64,000 nucleotides of DNA from Nostoc sp. S4 (GCA_029379225.1 JAQYWR010000028.1:1-64000), one strand, 5' to 3'; numbered from the stretch's first letter, positions 45,428-55,384 are shown. Numbers and translations: made by a program. Notes: generated from the letters alone by a model not told the origin.

Positions 45428-45759
45428 GGGTTTATTTTTATCACTTATTTATTATTTAGTCATTTGTCCTCTCTTACAAAGTTAAGGCAGTCCGTTGGCG
45501 GGGTTCCCCCGCTTAAAGGAACTGCCGTCTGTTCGGAGGAAACCTCGCAAGAGACTTTGCGCTTTGTCATTTGTCATCTGTCATATCAAGTTCGCTTAAT
45601 TACTGATAATTTAAAACTCTCCCCGTCCCCCGAAGTTCTGTTCGCCCTTGGCGTTAGCGTTCGCGCAGCGTCTCGTAGATCGGGAGTACGCAATCTTAAC
45701 TTTGCGCTTCGTCGTTTGTTTATTTACCAATGACCAATGACCAATGACCAATGACTGTT
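45428..45759. repeat. Repeat-filled spacer
   Basis: About 330 bp, no gene. It contains a nested inverted repeat at 45485-45528 (GGCAGT...ACTGCC with inner GGCGGGG/CCCCCGC), a palindromic interspersed unit around 45645-45700 (GCGTTCGCGCAGCGTCTCG), and heptamer tandem repeats ACCAATG at 45726-45754. The CGGGGTTCCCCCG core is shared with the repeat at 27842. Confidence 0.65.
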
Positions 45760-46260
45760 TTATAACAAATGCCAAACTATAGTACCAATAACGAACATTC
45801 CCGCCAAGCCAGCAAAGGTAAATTGCAACCGCTGTAGGATAGGTTTGATTTCGTATGCCACAATCAAGCGATCGCGATTGAGAACTTCTTGTGGCTTTGT
45901 CCAGGTTTGACCGTCATACCAGCCTGACTCTTCATAGAATACTGTGGGACTACAAAGGCGATCGCATACGTAAAACCAGCCTAAATATAACCTTACTACT
46001 GCCAGCACTACGCCGATACTCGCTGCGGCTGCACCACAGAGAAGAAAATGCCCAATATACTTTTGTGGGGGAAAACTTGCTGCTACGACCGGACCCGCTA
46101 CTAACCAAGATAAACCCCAAATCCAAACCATTTTTGTGATATAATTGCGCCAATGTAAAGTGCTATCACGAAACAGCCAGGAAGATTTTAGCTCTTCATA
46201 CTCGTTAAGCGGTTGTTGGTCTTTGGGAACTGGGCAATTTGAAAGCGAAGACCCGATCAT
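45760..46260 (-). CDS. cgld27: CGLD27 family membrane protein
   Basis: A 166-residue protein with about four membrane helices, in the CGLD27 (DUF1230, Conserved in Green Lineage and Diatoms) family: ELKSSWLFRDSTLHW, WGLSWLVAGPVVAASF, and WYDGQTWTKP are family features. It is inherited with the photosynthetic line and is important in plastids under iron stress in plants, although its biochemical function is unknown. It overlaps the stop of rsfS by 4 nt, so the two are translationally coupled. Confidence 0.8.
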   Translation of the reverse strand: MIGSSLSNCPVPKDQQPLNEYEELKSSWLFRDSTLHWRNYITKMVWIWGLSWLVAGPVVAASFPPQKYIGHFLLCGAAAASIGVVLAVVRLYLGWFYVCDRLCSPTVFYEESGWYDGQTWTKPQEVLNRDRLIVAYEIKPILQRLQFTFAGLAGMFVIGTIVWHLL

Positions 46261-46715
46261 GTTGGCTTACCCCCACCCTCATCAGATTCTGGAAGGGAAA
46301 TACGTTCTGCATGAATCCAGAACGCTTCTAAATTATAAAACTCGCGTTCCTTGGGCATCATGATGTGAACGATCGCTTCACCGTAGTCTTGTAGGATCCA
46401 ACTCCCCTCAGCTTTTCCTTCTGTCCTCAAGGGGCGTCGTTGTAACTCAGTTTCGACTTTTGCTTCAATTGCTTGAGCGATCGCCCTTACCTGTACCCTA
46501 GAATAACCAGTCATCATCACAAAGTAATCTGCCAGATAAGATACGTCTGCTACTCTGAGCAATAAAATATCACCAGCTTTGCGATCCGATGCAGCTTCAG
46601 CGATCTTTGCGGCTAATTTTCCGCTTGCGTCTTCTATTTGCTTAGGGTTTCTCAACACACTCTTTGTCAGTGGGACAGATTGTAATGGGAAATTTCCTTG
46701 GAAATAATCAGTCAT
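46257..46715 (-). CDS. rsfS: Ribosome silencing factor
   Basis: A 152-residue RsfS/IOJAP protein. The core runs from AEAASDRKAGDILLLRV through DVSYLADYFVMMTGYSRVQVRAIAQAIE, then EGKAEGSWILQDYGEAIVHIM and REFYNLEAFW. RsfS binds L14 of the large ribosomal subunit and blocks subunit joining when growth slows. Its stop overlaps the cgld27 start by 4 nt. This rsfS-cgld27 pairing is seen in other cyanobacteria. Start at 46715; an alternative at the internal Met would be too short. Confidence 0.9.
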   Translation of the reverse strand: MTDYFQGNFPLQSVPLTKSVLRNPKQIEDASGKLAAKIAEAASDRKAGDILLLRVADVSYLADYFVMMTGYSRVQVRAIAQAIEAKVETELQRRPLRTEGKAEGSWILQDYGEAIVHIMMPKEREFYNLEAFWIHAERISLPESDEGGGKPT

Positions 46716-47309
46716 TAAACCTCAGGTGGTTTCTTCATTTTGAAACAATTGTTTATATTTATTTACAAATAACAAACAATTGATCTGAAAATGTGTCAAT
46801 AGGTTTTTTTGAATACTAACAAAAAAACAGGTATCTATGGAGGCTAGTTTGAGAATACGAATTATAAATTAAGGTACGATTCGTTCTCGCGTTCAGACAA
46901 ATATTACGGATTTTGGTTTGCAGCACTAGACTTTAGCATGTTTACTACAAGTTACCAAAGAAGATAGCGCACTTATGCCTGATATATCAAAAGTCTGATT
47001 GGCATAAATGTACTAGTACAGAACGGCTAAATCACGCCATCGATTTTAAATGTCTAAAATCCTTACACAACAGTAATTACGAATCACGCATAACGGTAAT
47101 TGTTAGTGTTTTTTGATACTCTAACACTATTGATAAAAAATTGGTATTCCCACGGCTTGAAGTGAAGCCGTGGGATTTTTAGGTGAATAATGTATATGAA
47201 AATTTGCTGCTTAGTATTTTTTTGTAAAATAAATTACTATAAAATACTTGTTTTCGAGATTTAACCCTACTGGAAGCGCAAGTACGCAATGTCACACAAC
47301 TGTCAGAGA
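46716..47309. other. Spacer with strong hairpin
   Basis: About 590 bp without a supported frame. It holds a TAGTGTT/AACACTA stem (about 47104-47127) and a perfect 11-bp hairpin at 47148-47175 (TCCCACGGCTT/AAGCCGTGGGA, then TTTTT). I see no tRNA. The promoter of rsfS must be near its left end; the GT4 gene to the right points leftward. Confidence 0.5.
47148..47180 (+). terminator. Perfect 11-bp GC-rich hairpin with T-run
   Basis: TCCCACGGCTT and AAGCCGTGGGA with a 6-nt loop, then TTTTT on the plus strand. It would end a rightward transcript, but no rightward gene precedes it. It also resembles the hairpin ends of IS200/IS605 elements, though no transposase is near. Confidence 0.55.
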
Positions 47310-48581
47310 TTAAACTTCTTGTTTTGTAACTATTGCTGAGTGAATTGTTCTACGATCGGCGATTAATGAGTAACACAACGACTCATACTGATTTAAAGCT
47401 TGCTCAAAAGCATACTGTTCAACGGCATATTGACGACTTTTATAACCCAGAGTTTTAACTTTTTCAGGGTTTTTATACAAGTCTAAAATTGCCATTGCTA
47501 AAGCTTGGGGATCTTCTGGAGGTACAATAACTCCACCGCCACTTTGCCTGATAGCTCTTGCTGCCGTACCATTATCGGGGACAGAGGCAATTAAAGCCCG
47601 TCCACTGGCAAGTAGCACTTGAATTTTTGACGGCATATTGAAAGATATAACATTTTTCTTTTGTACCACTAAACCAACATCCGCAGCTGCCAACATTTCT
47701 GGTAAATTTTTGCGTGGTTGAAATGGCAGTAGCAAAACATTATCTGCACCGCAGTCTAAACATTCCTGTTGCAATCGCTGTAAACCTTTTGCCTCTCCAA
47801 CGATGACAAAGACAATATCTGGGATGTGGCGCAACAAAGAAGCAGCTTTGACAACACTTTCTAGGCCTTGGGTGAGGGCAATGTTGCCAGAATAAAGTAC
47901 TACAAATTTATCATTTAGGTTATGTGTTGTGCGGAAAGGGTTATTTTCTTGAGGCAAGGGACGGATAAAATTTACATCAACCCAGTTGGGAATTTGAACA
48001 ATTTTGTCAGCTTCTACACCTTTAGATCGCAAATTCTCTACAAACCCATCGGCGATGACACTAATTTTACTGGCACTGCGATAAGCGAATTTTTCTAAAA
48101 ATGTAAACAACTGGATGAGTAACTTATTTTTAAGTAAACCGACGTGAACAGCTGCTTCTGGTAATATATCTTGAAGATTTAAAATTATAGGACAGGCACG
48201 TAACCATCCTAAAAGAGCAACTGGTAGACAGCTTGGCAGAGATGGCGAGGTTGAGAGAATAACATCTGGACGCCAACCAATGAGGGCGGGTATAAAACTA
48301 GTGACAACAAAACTAGCATCTAGCAATACTCGATCTAGTAGATTGGGTTGGGGACGAATCCAAACGTAACTACGTTGAATTTCAACGCCATTTTTGTATT
48401 CTGTAAGATACAGCTTACCCCGATATTCCTGGTAAATTTGACGCTCAGGATAGTTAGGCATGGCTGTGACTACGCGCACTTGGTGTCCCCGCTTCACTAG
48501 TCCTTCTGCTAGTTCAGTCATCAGTGGGGCAATACCAATTGGTTCTGGGTGGTAGTTGTACGAGTAAATTAAAATTCGCAT
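47310..48581 (-). CDS. WcaI-like GT4 glycosyltransferase
   Basis: A 423-residue two-lobed GT-B glycosyltransferase of family 4, of the colanic-acid WcaI type. The N-lobe starts MRILIYSYNYHPEPIGIAPL with TELAEGLVKRGHQV. The C-lobe has IVQIPNWVDVNF, VVLYSGNIALTQGLESVV and an E-rich donor-binding stretch. These enzymes transfer a sugar to the growing repeat unit of exopolysaccharides in the cytoplasm. The acceptor cannot be read. A heterocyst-envelope or sheath polysaccharide role is possible given the STAS-sugar transferase gene about 5 kb away. It is divergent from the methyltransferase at 48866. Confidence 0.78.
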   Translation of the reverse strand: MRILIYSYNYHPEPIGIAPLMTELAEGLVKRGHQVRVVTAMPNYPERQIYQEYRGKLYLTEYKNGVEIQRSYVWIRPQPNLLDRVLLDASFVVTSFIPALIGWRPDVILSTSPSLPSCLPVALLGWLRACPIILNLQDILPEAAVHVGLLKNKLLIQLFTFLEKFAYRSASKISVIADGFVENLRSKGVEADKIVQIPNWVDVNFIRPLPQENNPFRTTHNLNDKFVVLYSGNIALTQGLESVVKAASLLRHIPDIVFVIVGEAKGLQRLQQECLDCGADNVLLLPFQPRKNLPEMLAAADVGLVVQKKNVISFNMPSKIQVLLASGRALIASVPDNGTAARAIRQSGGGVIVPPEDPQALAMAILDLYKNPEKVKTLGYKSRQYAVEQYAFEQALNQYESLCYSLIADRRTIHSAIVTKQEV

Positions 48582-48865
48582 AGAAAATTAGTCTCAAGTA
48601 CCCCGGTTTTTATTTAATGACATATTTGTGTTAAATATCTCTAGGAGCTTGTAAACTCCTATATTTAATTGTGGCTTCAGAGTCATTTTCTGTCAGGGAT
48701 TTTCCTTAAAGATTAAGTAAACTTTGATATTAAATCCTTAGGGAGTGTGTGAATATTTTTTACTATTTCATTGAAGATTTAAAGTGTTTATTTCTGATTG
48801 GTACGTAAGTAAAAACCCTAAATTCGATGAAATTCATACCAATATTTCACAATACTAGTGATTAA

Positions 48866-50044
48866 ATGAGCGATCGCCCTTGTATTTTCTCTTTTTTTGC
48901 TGGTTCAGGTTTCCTCGATTTAGGTTTTGAAACCAGTGGTTTTAACATTGTTTATGTTAATGAAATTTTTTCCCCATTCATGGCAGCATACCGTTATTCA
49001 CGGCAAGTTCTCAATCTAGGGTTGCCAGAATACGGATATCATGACGGCGAAGCAGCAGACGTAAGCAAACTGTTTGAGGGAACCCCAGCACAACGATTTC
49101 AAGAGTTAATCATCGACTGCCGCAAATCTCATAATATTGTTGGCTTTATTGGTGGTCCTCCCTGTCCTGATTTTTCGATTGGGGGAAAAAATAAAGGATA
49201 TTTGGGAGATAAAGGCAAGCTTTCGGCTTCCTATATTGAATTAATTTCTTACAATCTTCCAGATTTCTTTTTATTTGAGAATGTTAAGGGTTTGTGGAAG
49301 ACGAAGAAGCACCGTTTATTTTTTGAATCACTGAAGCAACAATTACAGCAAGCAGGATATATATTAACAGAGCGGTTAATTAATTCTCTAGAATATGGTG
49401 TTCCTCAAGATAGGGAAAGAATTATTTTGATTGGATTTCAAAGTAATTTTTTTAAGGAGATGAGAATAGAATTTACTAAAAATCAGTTACTAAATAAAGA
49501 ATTTTTTACTTGGAATAATTACATTCTATTCGACCGAGAAAATGTTTTTACTTACCTTTGGCCTAAGTGCGAACCATTCCAAGAAAATTCAATAACGCCT
49601 TGTCCTCAAGGCATTCCTCAAGAATTAACAGTTGAATATTGGTTTCAAAAAAATAATGTTCTCAAGCATCCTAATGCTGAACACTATTTTCAACCAAGAG
49701 CAGGTATGACAAAATTTGCTGCTATTGAGGAAGGAGATAATTCTAAAAAATCTTTTAAACGCCTGCATAGATGGCGTTATTCTCCAACAGCTTGCTATGG
49801 AAATAATGAAGTACATTTACATCCTTATAAACTTCGGCGAATTTCAGTTGCAGAAGCTTTAGCTATCCAATCTTTGCCTGCAAATTTTGTACTTCCAGAG
49901 CAGATGTCGCTCACGAATATGTTTAAAACTATTGGTAACGGTGTACCATACCTGGCATCGAAGGCCTTAGCTCAAACTATTCTTAACTTCTTAGTAACTA
50001 GCGTCACAAACACTGTTGATATTCTTAACTCTACTGGCACTTAA
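48866..50044 (+). CDS. Orphan DNA (cytosine-5) methyltransferase
   Basis: A 392-residue m5C methyltransferase. The motifs are in order: motif I FAGSGFLDLGFE (11-22), motif IV GGPPCPDFS with catalytic C100, ENV motif VI (138-140), motif VIII YGVPQDRERIILIG (about 184-198), and motif X-like IGNGVPYLASKAL (about 350). The region between VIII and X (about 200-330) is the target-recognition domain. No restriction gene lies beside it: a glycosyltransferase gene is on the left and deoC on the right. It is therefore an orphan methyltransferase, perhaps for epigenetic marks. Its recognition site is not known; HIP1-related CGATCG is a guess. Confidence 0.88.
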   Translation: MSDRPCIFSFFAGSGFLDLGFETSGFNIVYVNEIFSPFMAAYRYSRQVLNLGLPEYGYHDGEAADVSKLFEGTPAQRFQELIIDCRKSHNIVGFIGGPPCPDFSIGGKNKGYLGDKGKLSASYIELISYNLPDFFLFENVKGLWKTKKHRLFFESLKQQLQQAGYILTERLINSLEYGVPQDRERIILIGFQSNFFKEMRIEFTKNQLLNKEFFTWNNYILFDRENVFTYLWPKCEPFQENSITPCPQGIPQELTVEYWFQKNNVLKHPNAEHYFQPRAGMTKFAAIEEGDNSKKSFKRLHRWRYSPTACYGNNEVHLHPYKLRRISVAEALAIQSLPANFVLPEQMSLTNMFKTIGNGVPYLASKALAQTILNFLVTSVTNTVDILNSTGT

Positions 50045-50215
50045 TGTCAACTTAAATACTTACATTAATTCTGGGACATCTGCAAAGCTGGTATCCAAGA
50101 TTAAGTCAGCAGCTTATTTTCAGAATAAACTCGTAATAAATGTGGTTTAATATATATATAAGAAATGTTTTAATTTTTTAGAAACTTTAATAATCAATCA
50201 CTGGCAGAAGACACG

Positions 50216-50896
50216 ATGGCAGCAGACTATCCAGACATTGATATTGCGCCATTTATCGATCATGCCCTGTTAACGCCAACAGCTACTACAGAGCAAGTTG
50301 AGCAATGGTGTGAAGAAGCATACAGATTCAATTTTGCGGCGGTTTGCCTGTACCCCGCCTATGTCAAGCAAGCAGTTGAACTGCTCCACGGTAAGAACCC
50401 GAAAGTCTGTACAGTGATTGGCTTTCCTGCTGGGGCGACAACTTCAGCAGTCAAGTTATATGAGGCTCAAGAAGCGGTGGAAAGTGGGGCTACTGAGTTG
50501 GATGTAGTAATCAACTTGGGCTGGTTGAAAGGTGGCAAAACGGAACAAGTTCATCGCGAGATTGCCGAAATTTGCGAGGAGACTGGACAAACTGTGAAAG
50601 TTATTTTGGAAACCAACCTGTTGACAGATGCGGAGAAAAAAATAGCTGCTGAAATCTCTATGGACGCAGGAGCAAGTTTCTTAAAAACTAGTACTGGTTG
50701 GAATGGTGGTGCGACAGTGGCAGATGTGCGACTTTTGAAGGAATTGGCCAAAGAAAAGGTGGGAATTAAAGCTTCAGGTAGTATCCGTACTATCAATCAA
50801 GCTCTAGACTTAATCGTAGCAGGTGCTACAAGATTAGGCACATCTCGCGGTATTGATTTAATTCGCCAGCGCGATAACCTGCAAAAAGGTGAATAG
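50216..50896 (+). CDS. deoC: Deoxyribose-phosphate aldolase
   Basis: A 226-residue class I aldolase that makes acetaldehyde and glyceraldehyde-3-phosphate from deoxyribose-5-phosphate. The Schiff-base Lys is K157 (FLKTSTGW), the second essential Lys is K185 (GIKASGSI), and D96 is in LDVVIN. It is the usual length. It precedes recO by about 185 bp. An interspersed repeat (GCCCTGCGGGCGTC) and heptamer repeats occupy the gap, so co-transcription with recO is possible but not required. Confidence 0.94.
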   Translation: MAADYPDIDIAPFIDHALLTPTATTEQVEQWCEEAYRFNFAAVCLYPAYVKQAVELLHGKNPKVCTVIGFPAGATTSAVKLYEAQEAVESGATELDVVINLGWLKGGKTEQVHREIAEICEETGQTVKVILETNLLTDAEKKIAAEISMDAGASFLKTSTGWNGGATVADVRLLKELAKEKVGIKASGSIRTINQALDLIVAGATRLGTSRGIDLIRQRDNLQKGE

Positions 50897-51044
50897 TCAT
50901 TTGTCTTCGAAGTTCTGATGCCTTCTGTTCTCTAAAAGACGCTATGCCCAGTCTTGCTTATTTGCAGGAGTACGACAAGCCGCCCTGCGGGCGTCTACGG
51001 AGAAACCCTGTAATCGGACTTCTGTTTTTGTCCTTTGTCATTCA

Positions 51045-51086
51045 CTGATGACCAATGACTAATAACCAATGACTAATGACTAATGA
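51045..51086. repeat. CCAATGA/CTAATGA heptamer tandem repeat before recO
   Basis: A run of ACCAATGACTAAT-type heptamers reaches into the recO start (TAATGAGTAG). Its last unit contributes the recO ATG, so the translation start is embedded in the repeat. Confidence 0.7.
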
Positions 51087-52111
51087 GTAGAACCTACAAA
51101 GCAACCGGAATTAATCTTAAAACCCAGGCGCTCGGAGAATCGGACAAAATAGTGACAATTTTGACACCAGAATTCGGTTTAATTCGAGCAGTGGCTCCAG
51201 GGGCACGCAAGCACAACTCAAGCTTGGGCGGTAGGAGCGGTATGTTTGTTGTTAATGAACTATTGATTGCCAAAGGGCGATCGCTCGATAAAATAACTCA
51301 AGCACAGACGTTAAAAACTTATCCAGGTCTAGCCAAAGATTTGGGAAAACTGGCTGCTAGCCAGTATTTAGCAGAAATAGTACTGTGTCAGGCTTTGAGC
51401 GAACAATCCCAAGAAGAACTTTATGAGTTATTCAATGAACATCTCCATCGATTGGAGGTGTTACCTAGTGGAAATACATCTAGTGTTTTAGCTCATTTGG
51501 CTCATGGAGTTTTTCACCTTTTAGCCTTAGCAGGACTGACACCGCAAGTGCAAGTTTGTTGCTTGTCTGGGCGACTACTCACGCCAGACTTTACAGACCC
51601 CAACTGGCAAGTAGGATTTAGCATTCCTGCTGGTGGAACGGTTTGTTTAGAAGCTTGGGAACGTTTGCGAACAGAAGAACACAGAGGGAGAAGGGGAGAA
51701 GAGGAGATGAGGAACACAGCAGAAGAGGAGATAATGGTAACTCCTAACTCAGCAAGGGTTAAACGCCCCGCTACTGCTAACAATATTCACCACGAGCTAA
51801 ACGCCCCACTACCGCTAACAGCACGGGCTAAAGACCCCACTACCGCTAACAGCACTCCCAATACCCGAACAGTTGTTGTCCATCGGCAAGAAATACCTGT
51901 GATTTCTAGTCGTCCTGGTGCAATGGAACTGGCTTTGCTTCAACATCTATCGCAACCAGAGATCGTGGAAATTGATGGTGCTAAAAATTTTAACTGGTTA
52001 TCCGTTGAGCAGATTTTACGCCAGTATGCTCAATATCAATTAGGCCGCCCTATTCGCTCTGCTACTTTGATTGACTCTTATTTTGCTGCCAACCATGATG
52101 CAATCGTCTGA
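51083..52111 (+). CDS. recO: DNA repair protein RecO with a repeat-derived insertion
   Basis: 342 residues, longer than most RecO proteins (about 240-290). The N-terminal OB fold is intact ([33 protein letters not shown]). The helical C-terminal domain follows with [21 protein letters not shown] and a CC/C pair (QVCCLSG, TVC). At about residues 196-269 is a low-complexity insert ([44 protein letters not shown]) made by translating three copies of a 31-nt repeat in different frames. After it the family sequence resumes ([15 protein letters not shown]). RecO loads RecA on SSB-coated DNA. The insert probably forms a loop. The stop overlaps the start of the MFS gene. Confidence 0.88.
   Translation: MSRTYKATGINLKTQALGESDKIVTILTPEFGLIRAVAPGARKHNSSLGGRSGMFVVNELLIAKGRSLDKITQAQTLKTYPGLAKDLGKLAASQYLAEIVLCQALSEQSQEELYELFNEHLHRLEVLPSGNTSSVLAHLAHGVFHLLALAGLTPQVQVCCLSGRLLTPDFTDPNWQVGFSIPAGGTVCLEAWERLRTEEHRGRRGEEEMRNTAEEEIMVTPNSARVKRPATANNIHHELNAPLPLTARAKDPTTANSTPNTRTVVVHRQEIPVISSRPGAMELALLQHLSQPEIVEIDGAKNFNWLSVEQILRQYAQYQLGRPIRSATLIDSYFAANHDAIV
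51756..51855. repeat. Triple 31-nt repeat inside recO
   Basis: Three imperfect units: the first (51756-51782, partial) GGGTTAAACGCCCC.., the second 51794-51824, and the third 51825-51855, each of the form GGGCTAAACGCCCCACTACC followed by GCTAACAGCAC. The second and third abut directly; the first is separated by 11 nt. Because 31 is not a multiple of three, each unit is translated in a different frame. The sequence is of the intergenic repeat type. Confidence 0.85.
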
Positions 52112-53747
52112 TTTTGATACAAAAATTTTACCTTTATCACCAAGCCTCGATAAAAAACAGAATAGGACATCAGATCATACAGTCACTAATCATCCGAGTG
52201 CTGTCTCCAAGTCTACAACTAATCAAATCAATGGGCAAGAAATGTCCTCGAAAGACGTTTCTCAAAACGGTCAAAGTGGGATAGAAGAAATACCAAAAAC
52301 TGATGTTCAAAATCAATCAGAAACACCAAAAGACCAATTAACCACTGGTGAGGTAGATAACAATAATGATGCCTGTGGCGGGCTAGACATAAGCAATGGG
52401 CAGATACCAGTAAACACTATTCCAGAAACAGAACCACCGAAATTAGATGCAGCTGGTTCAAAGAATGTAAAACAGCGGGGATTTTTGCCAGTATTAAAAA
52501 ACTTTAATTTTCTGGCTCTTTGGGGCGGTCAAGTTTTCTGCCAACTAGCAGATAAAGTTTATTTGGTGCTGATGATTGCCTTGATTAATACGCAGTTTCA
52601 GGCTAGCGATCAGAGCATTAGTGGATGGGTGTCAGCCTTGATGATGGCTTTTACTATTCCAGCGGTATTGTTTGGTTCCGTCGCGGGTGTATTTGTAGAC
52701 CGCTGGTCAAAAAAAGTTGTATTGGTGGCAACGAATGTTTGGCGCGGTATCCTAGTTTTGTCAATTCCCTTAATGTTGTGGTTAACTCATGATTGGAAAC
52801 CCATAGGAGTATTGCCAGTGGGTTTTTTAATTATCTTGGGTGTGACTTTTTTAGTTTCCACACTGACGCAGTTTTTTGCGCCGGCCGAACAAGCAGCAAT
52901 TCCTTTAGTAGTAGAAGAACATCATTTACTCTCGGCTAATTCGCTTTACACAACAACGATGATGGCATCGGTAATTATTGGGTTTGCCGTTGGGGAACCT
53001 TTGTTAGCTATAGCTGATGGACTTTGGTTGCAATTTAGTGGTAGTAATGGTTTGGGCAAAGAATTTTTAGTTGGTGGCAGTTATGCGATCGCTGGAATAA
53101 TTTTATTCCTCCTGAGAACTAACGAAAAACCTCACGCACTCGAAACCGAATTCCCTCACGTATTTTCTGACTTGCGAGATGGTTTGGCCTACCTCAAAGA
53201 CAATCATCGCATCCGTAATGCTTTACTCCAGCTAATTATCTTGTTTTCTGTGTTTGCAGCGTTAACTGTTTTAGCTGTTCGGATGGCAGAAATAATTCCC
53301 AATATGAAAGCCTCCCAATTCGGCTTTTTACTTGCAGCGGGCGGTGTTGGGATTGCCGCTGGAGCAACAATTCTCGGTCAATTTGGTCAACGCTTCTCTT
53401 ACACCCAACTAAGTCTGTGCGGTTGTTTCGGTATGGCAGTATCCCTAATTGGTATTTCAGTATTTACAACTCATTTGTGGGTAGTTTTGTTACTAATAAC
53501 GTTACTAGGTATCTTTGGGGCATTAGTAGGCATTCCTATGCAAACTGCAATCCAAACAGAAACACCTCCAGAAATGCGTGGTAAAGTTTTTGGTCTACAG
53601 AACAATGTAATTAACATTGCTCTGTCTTTACCTTTGGCATTAGCTGGTGTTGCAGAAACTTTTGTGGGATTACAGGCAGTTTTTTTGGGATTAGCAGCGA
53701 TCGTTTTTTCCGGAGGAATATTAACCTGGTATAACTCACATAAGTAG
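52095..53747 (+). CDS. MFS transporter with long disordered N-terminus
   Basis: I start at the ATG at 52095, 17 nt inside the recO end, giving about 550 residues. The first ~125 residues are polar and low-complexity (Asn/Ser/Gln/Asp/Glu-rich), unlike a normal MFS N-terminus. From about 135 come twelve membrane helices of the [23 protein letters not shown], a motif A-like [14 protein letters not shown] loop, and a large central loop. The closest resemblance is to exporters/lysophospholipid-type MFS proteins; substrate unknown. Overlap with recO suggests translational coupling. The tail may be regulatory. Confidence 0.75.
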   Translation: MMQSSDFDTKILPLSPSLDKKQNRTSDHTVTNHPSAVSKSTTNQINGQEMSSKDVSQNGQSGIEEIPKTDVQNQSETPKDQLTTGEVDNNNDACGGLDISNGQIPVNTIPETEPPKLDAAGSKNVKQRGFLPVLKNFNFLALWGGQVFCQLADKVYLVLMIALINTQFQASDQSISGWVSALMMAFTIPAVLFGSVAGVFVDRWSKKVVLVATNVWRGILVLSIPLMLWLTHDWKPIGVLPVGFLIILGVTFLVSTLTQFFAPAEQAAIPLVVEEHHLLSANSLYTTTMMASVIIGFAVGEPLLAIADGLWLQFSGSNGLGKEFLVGGSYAIAGIILFLLRTNEKPHALETEFPHVFSDLRDGLAYLKDNHRIRNALLQLIILFSVFAALTVLAVRMAEIIPNMKASQFGFLLAAGGVGIAAGATILGQFGQRFSYTQLSLCGCFGMAVSLIGISVFTTHLWVVLLLITLLGIFGALVGIPMQTAIQTETPPEMRGKVFGLQNNVINIALSLPLALAGVAETFVGLQAVFLGLAAIVFSGGILTWYNSHK

Positions 53748-54087
53748 TTATCAACAGGAGCTATTATTCATTAACTTGAAATAATTAGTAACTTACTTAA
53801 AAAATTTGTGTTCGTGCTAAACTGAGGTCAGCCAAAATTTATCGCATACTTGCCGGATATTAATCTGAACATTAGCCAGAAGTTGTTGAAATATAAGAAA
53901 TTAACAACTTCTTAGTAGGATAAATAAAGCCATTAATTCACCAGTTTAATTAGCTAAAAAATAGCTTTTTAAACTAGTTTTTGGCATTTATTTATAAAAA
54001 TAAAAATCAGCAAGTATAACACGATAAAAGCAACAAAGGATGCAAAACTGATATACTAAACCCGCTTTTCTTACAGCTGAATAAAGA
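53748..54087. other. Spacer before GT4 gene
   Basis: 340 bp, AT-rich. No frame, hairpin or RNA is supported beyond a weak AGTTGTTGAAAT/AACAACTT symmetry near 53880-53913. Confidence 0.4.
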
Positions 54088-55236
54088 ATGCGTATAGCCT
54101 GGATTGGAAAAAAATCGCCCTTTTGCGGCAATGTCACCTACAGTAGAGAAATTACAAATGCCTTGCTAGACAAGGGACATCAAGTCAGTTTTCTCCACTT
54201 CGCCCAAGAAGAATCAGAACCTGAGAATTGGCCAAATCTCCAAGAAGTTCCTCTGCCTTTTATTTATAAATCCCAGGTTTACACAATTCCCACTTTGAAA
54301 GCGACTAAAGTTTTAACCGAGTCGCTGCGGAAAATTAAGCCAGATATCGTCCATGCTTCCTTAACCCTATCTCCACTTGACTTTGTTCTACCAGAAATTT
54401 GTGAGGAACTAAGGTTACCTTTAATTGCTACTTTTCATACACCTTTTGCTGGTAAGGGAGCAAAACTGATATCCGGAACACAACTTTTGGCTTATCAACT
54501 CTACGCGCCTTTTTTGGTTAACTACGATCGCGTGATTGTATTTTCTCAAATTCAGCGGGAATTATTGGCACGTATGGGTGTAAGAGAAGAAAATATCGCT
54601 GTAATTCCCAATGGTGTCGATACGATTAAGTATTCTCCAGGAGCTTCTCAAGTCAAAGCAGAGTTTCAAGCCCAACGCTTGTTTGTTTATCAAGGTCGGA
54701 TAGCACCAGAGAAAAATGTTGAAGCCCTTTTAAGAGCTTGGAAGCAGTCGCCAATGGAGGCTAATAGTAAGCTTTTGATTGTTGGTGATGGGCCTTTAAA
54801 GTCTTCTTTAGAGCCGTTTTATGGGTGGGAATACGGGATTATTTGGTTAGGATTTGTTGCTGGTGAAGCTCGCCGTATCGAAATTTTGCGCGGGGCAGAT
54901 GTGTTTATTTTGCCTTCAATGGTAGAGGGACTATCTTTGTCTTTGTTAGAAGCAATGTCATCTGGGGTGGCTTGTTTGGGAACAGATGTCGGCGCAGATG
55001 GAGAAGTATTGGAAAAGGGAGCGGGTATAGTTATTAATACCAAAACAGTGCGATCGCAATTGAGAACTCTCTTACCAGTGTTACAAGATCATCCAGAGTT
55101 AACAACGCTACTGGGGCAAAAAGCTAGACAGCGTGTATTAGACCGCTACACCCTCAGTAAGAATATTACTTTGTTAGAAGAACTTTATAAACAAGTTTTA
55201 ACACACCAACCTTTACCCCTTAGTCGCAGAGCGTAG
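54088..55236 (+). CDS. GT4 glycosyltransferase
   Basis: A 382-residue GT-B glycosyltransferase of family 4. The N-lobe starts MRIAWIGKKSPFCGNVTYSR and includes IKPDIVHASLTLSPLDF and LIATFHTPF. The C-lobe has VIPNGVDTIKYSPG, LFVYQGRIAPEKNVEALLRAW, LLIVGDGPL and the donor-nucleotide EGLSLSLLEAMSSG motif. The sequence suits a lipid or polysaccharide glycosyltransferase; a digalactosyldiacylglycerol synthase-like role is one option for cyanobacterial GT4 proteins, but I cannot confirm it. It is monocistronic, with a pseudogene downstream. Confidence 0.8.
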   Translation: MRIAWIGKKSPFCGNVTYSREITNALLDKGHQVSFLHFAQEESEPENWPNLQEVPLPFIYKSQVYTIPTLKATKVLTESLRKIKPDIVHASLTLSPLDFVLPEICEELRLPLIATFHTPFAGKGAKLISGTQLLAYQLYAPFLVNYDRVIVFSQIQRELLARMGVREENIAVIPNGVDTIKYSPGASQVKAEFQAQRLFVYQGRIAPEKNVEALLRAWKQSPMEANSKLLIVGDGPLKSSLEPFYGWEYGIIWLGFVAGEARRIEILRGADVFILPSMVEGLSLSLLEAMSSGVACLGTDVGADGEVLEKGAGIVINTKTVRSQLRTLLPVLQDHPELTTLLGQKARQRVLDRYTLSKNITLLEELYKQVLTHQPLPLSRRA

Positions 55237-55371
55237 AGAAAAAAGCGGGATGCCTACGCCAGGCTGCGCCTACGTATTCTTAAGCTCGTTCTATTATTAT
55301 GTAGATACAGCTTTTATTCATCAGTATTCGCTTGTATACATCAGATATACAAAGTTAGAATCACTGATAAA

Positions 55372-55376
55372 AGGAG
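55372..55376 (+). promoter_or_regulatory. Strong ribosome-binding site of the DUF29 pseudogene
   Basis: AGGAG lies 8 nt before the ATG at 55385, so the start of the damaged DUF29 frame is well defined. Confidence 0.6.
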
Positions 55377-55384
55377 AGTTGCTG

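Noticed and set aside
45341..45733. 130-codon frame overlapping the asparaginase start
   Set aside because: Its content is repeat sequence (GGGGTTCCCCCG and the GCGTTCGCGCAGCG unit) and antisense of the asparaginase gene.
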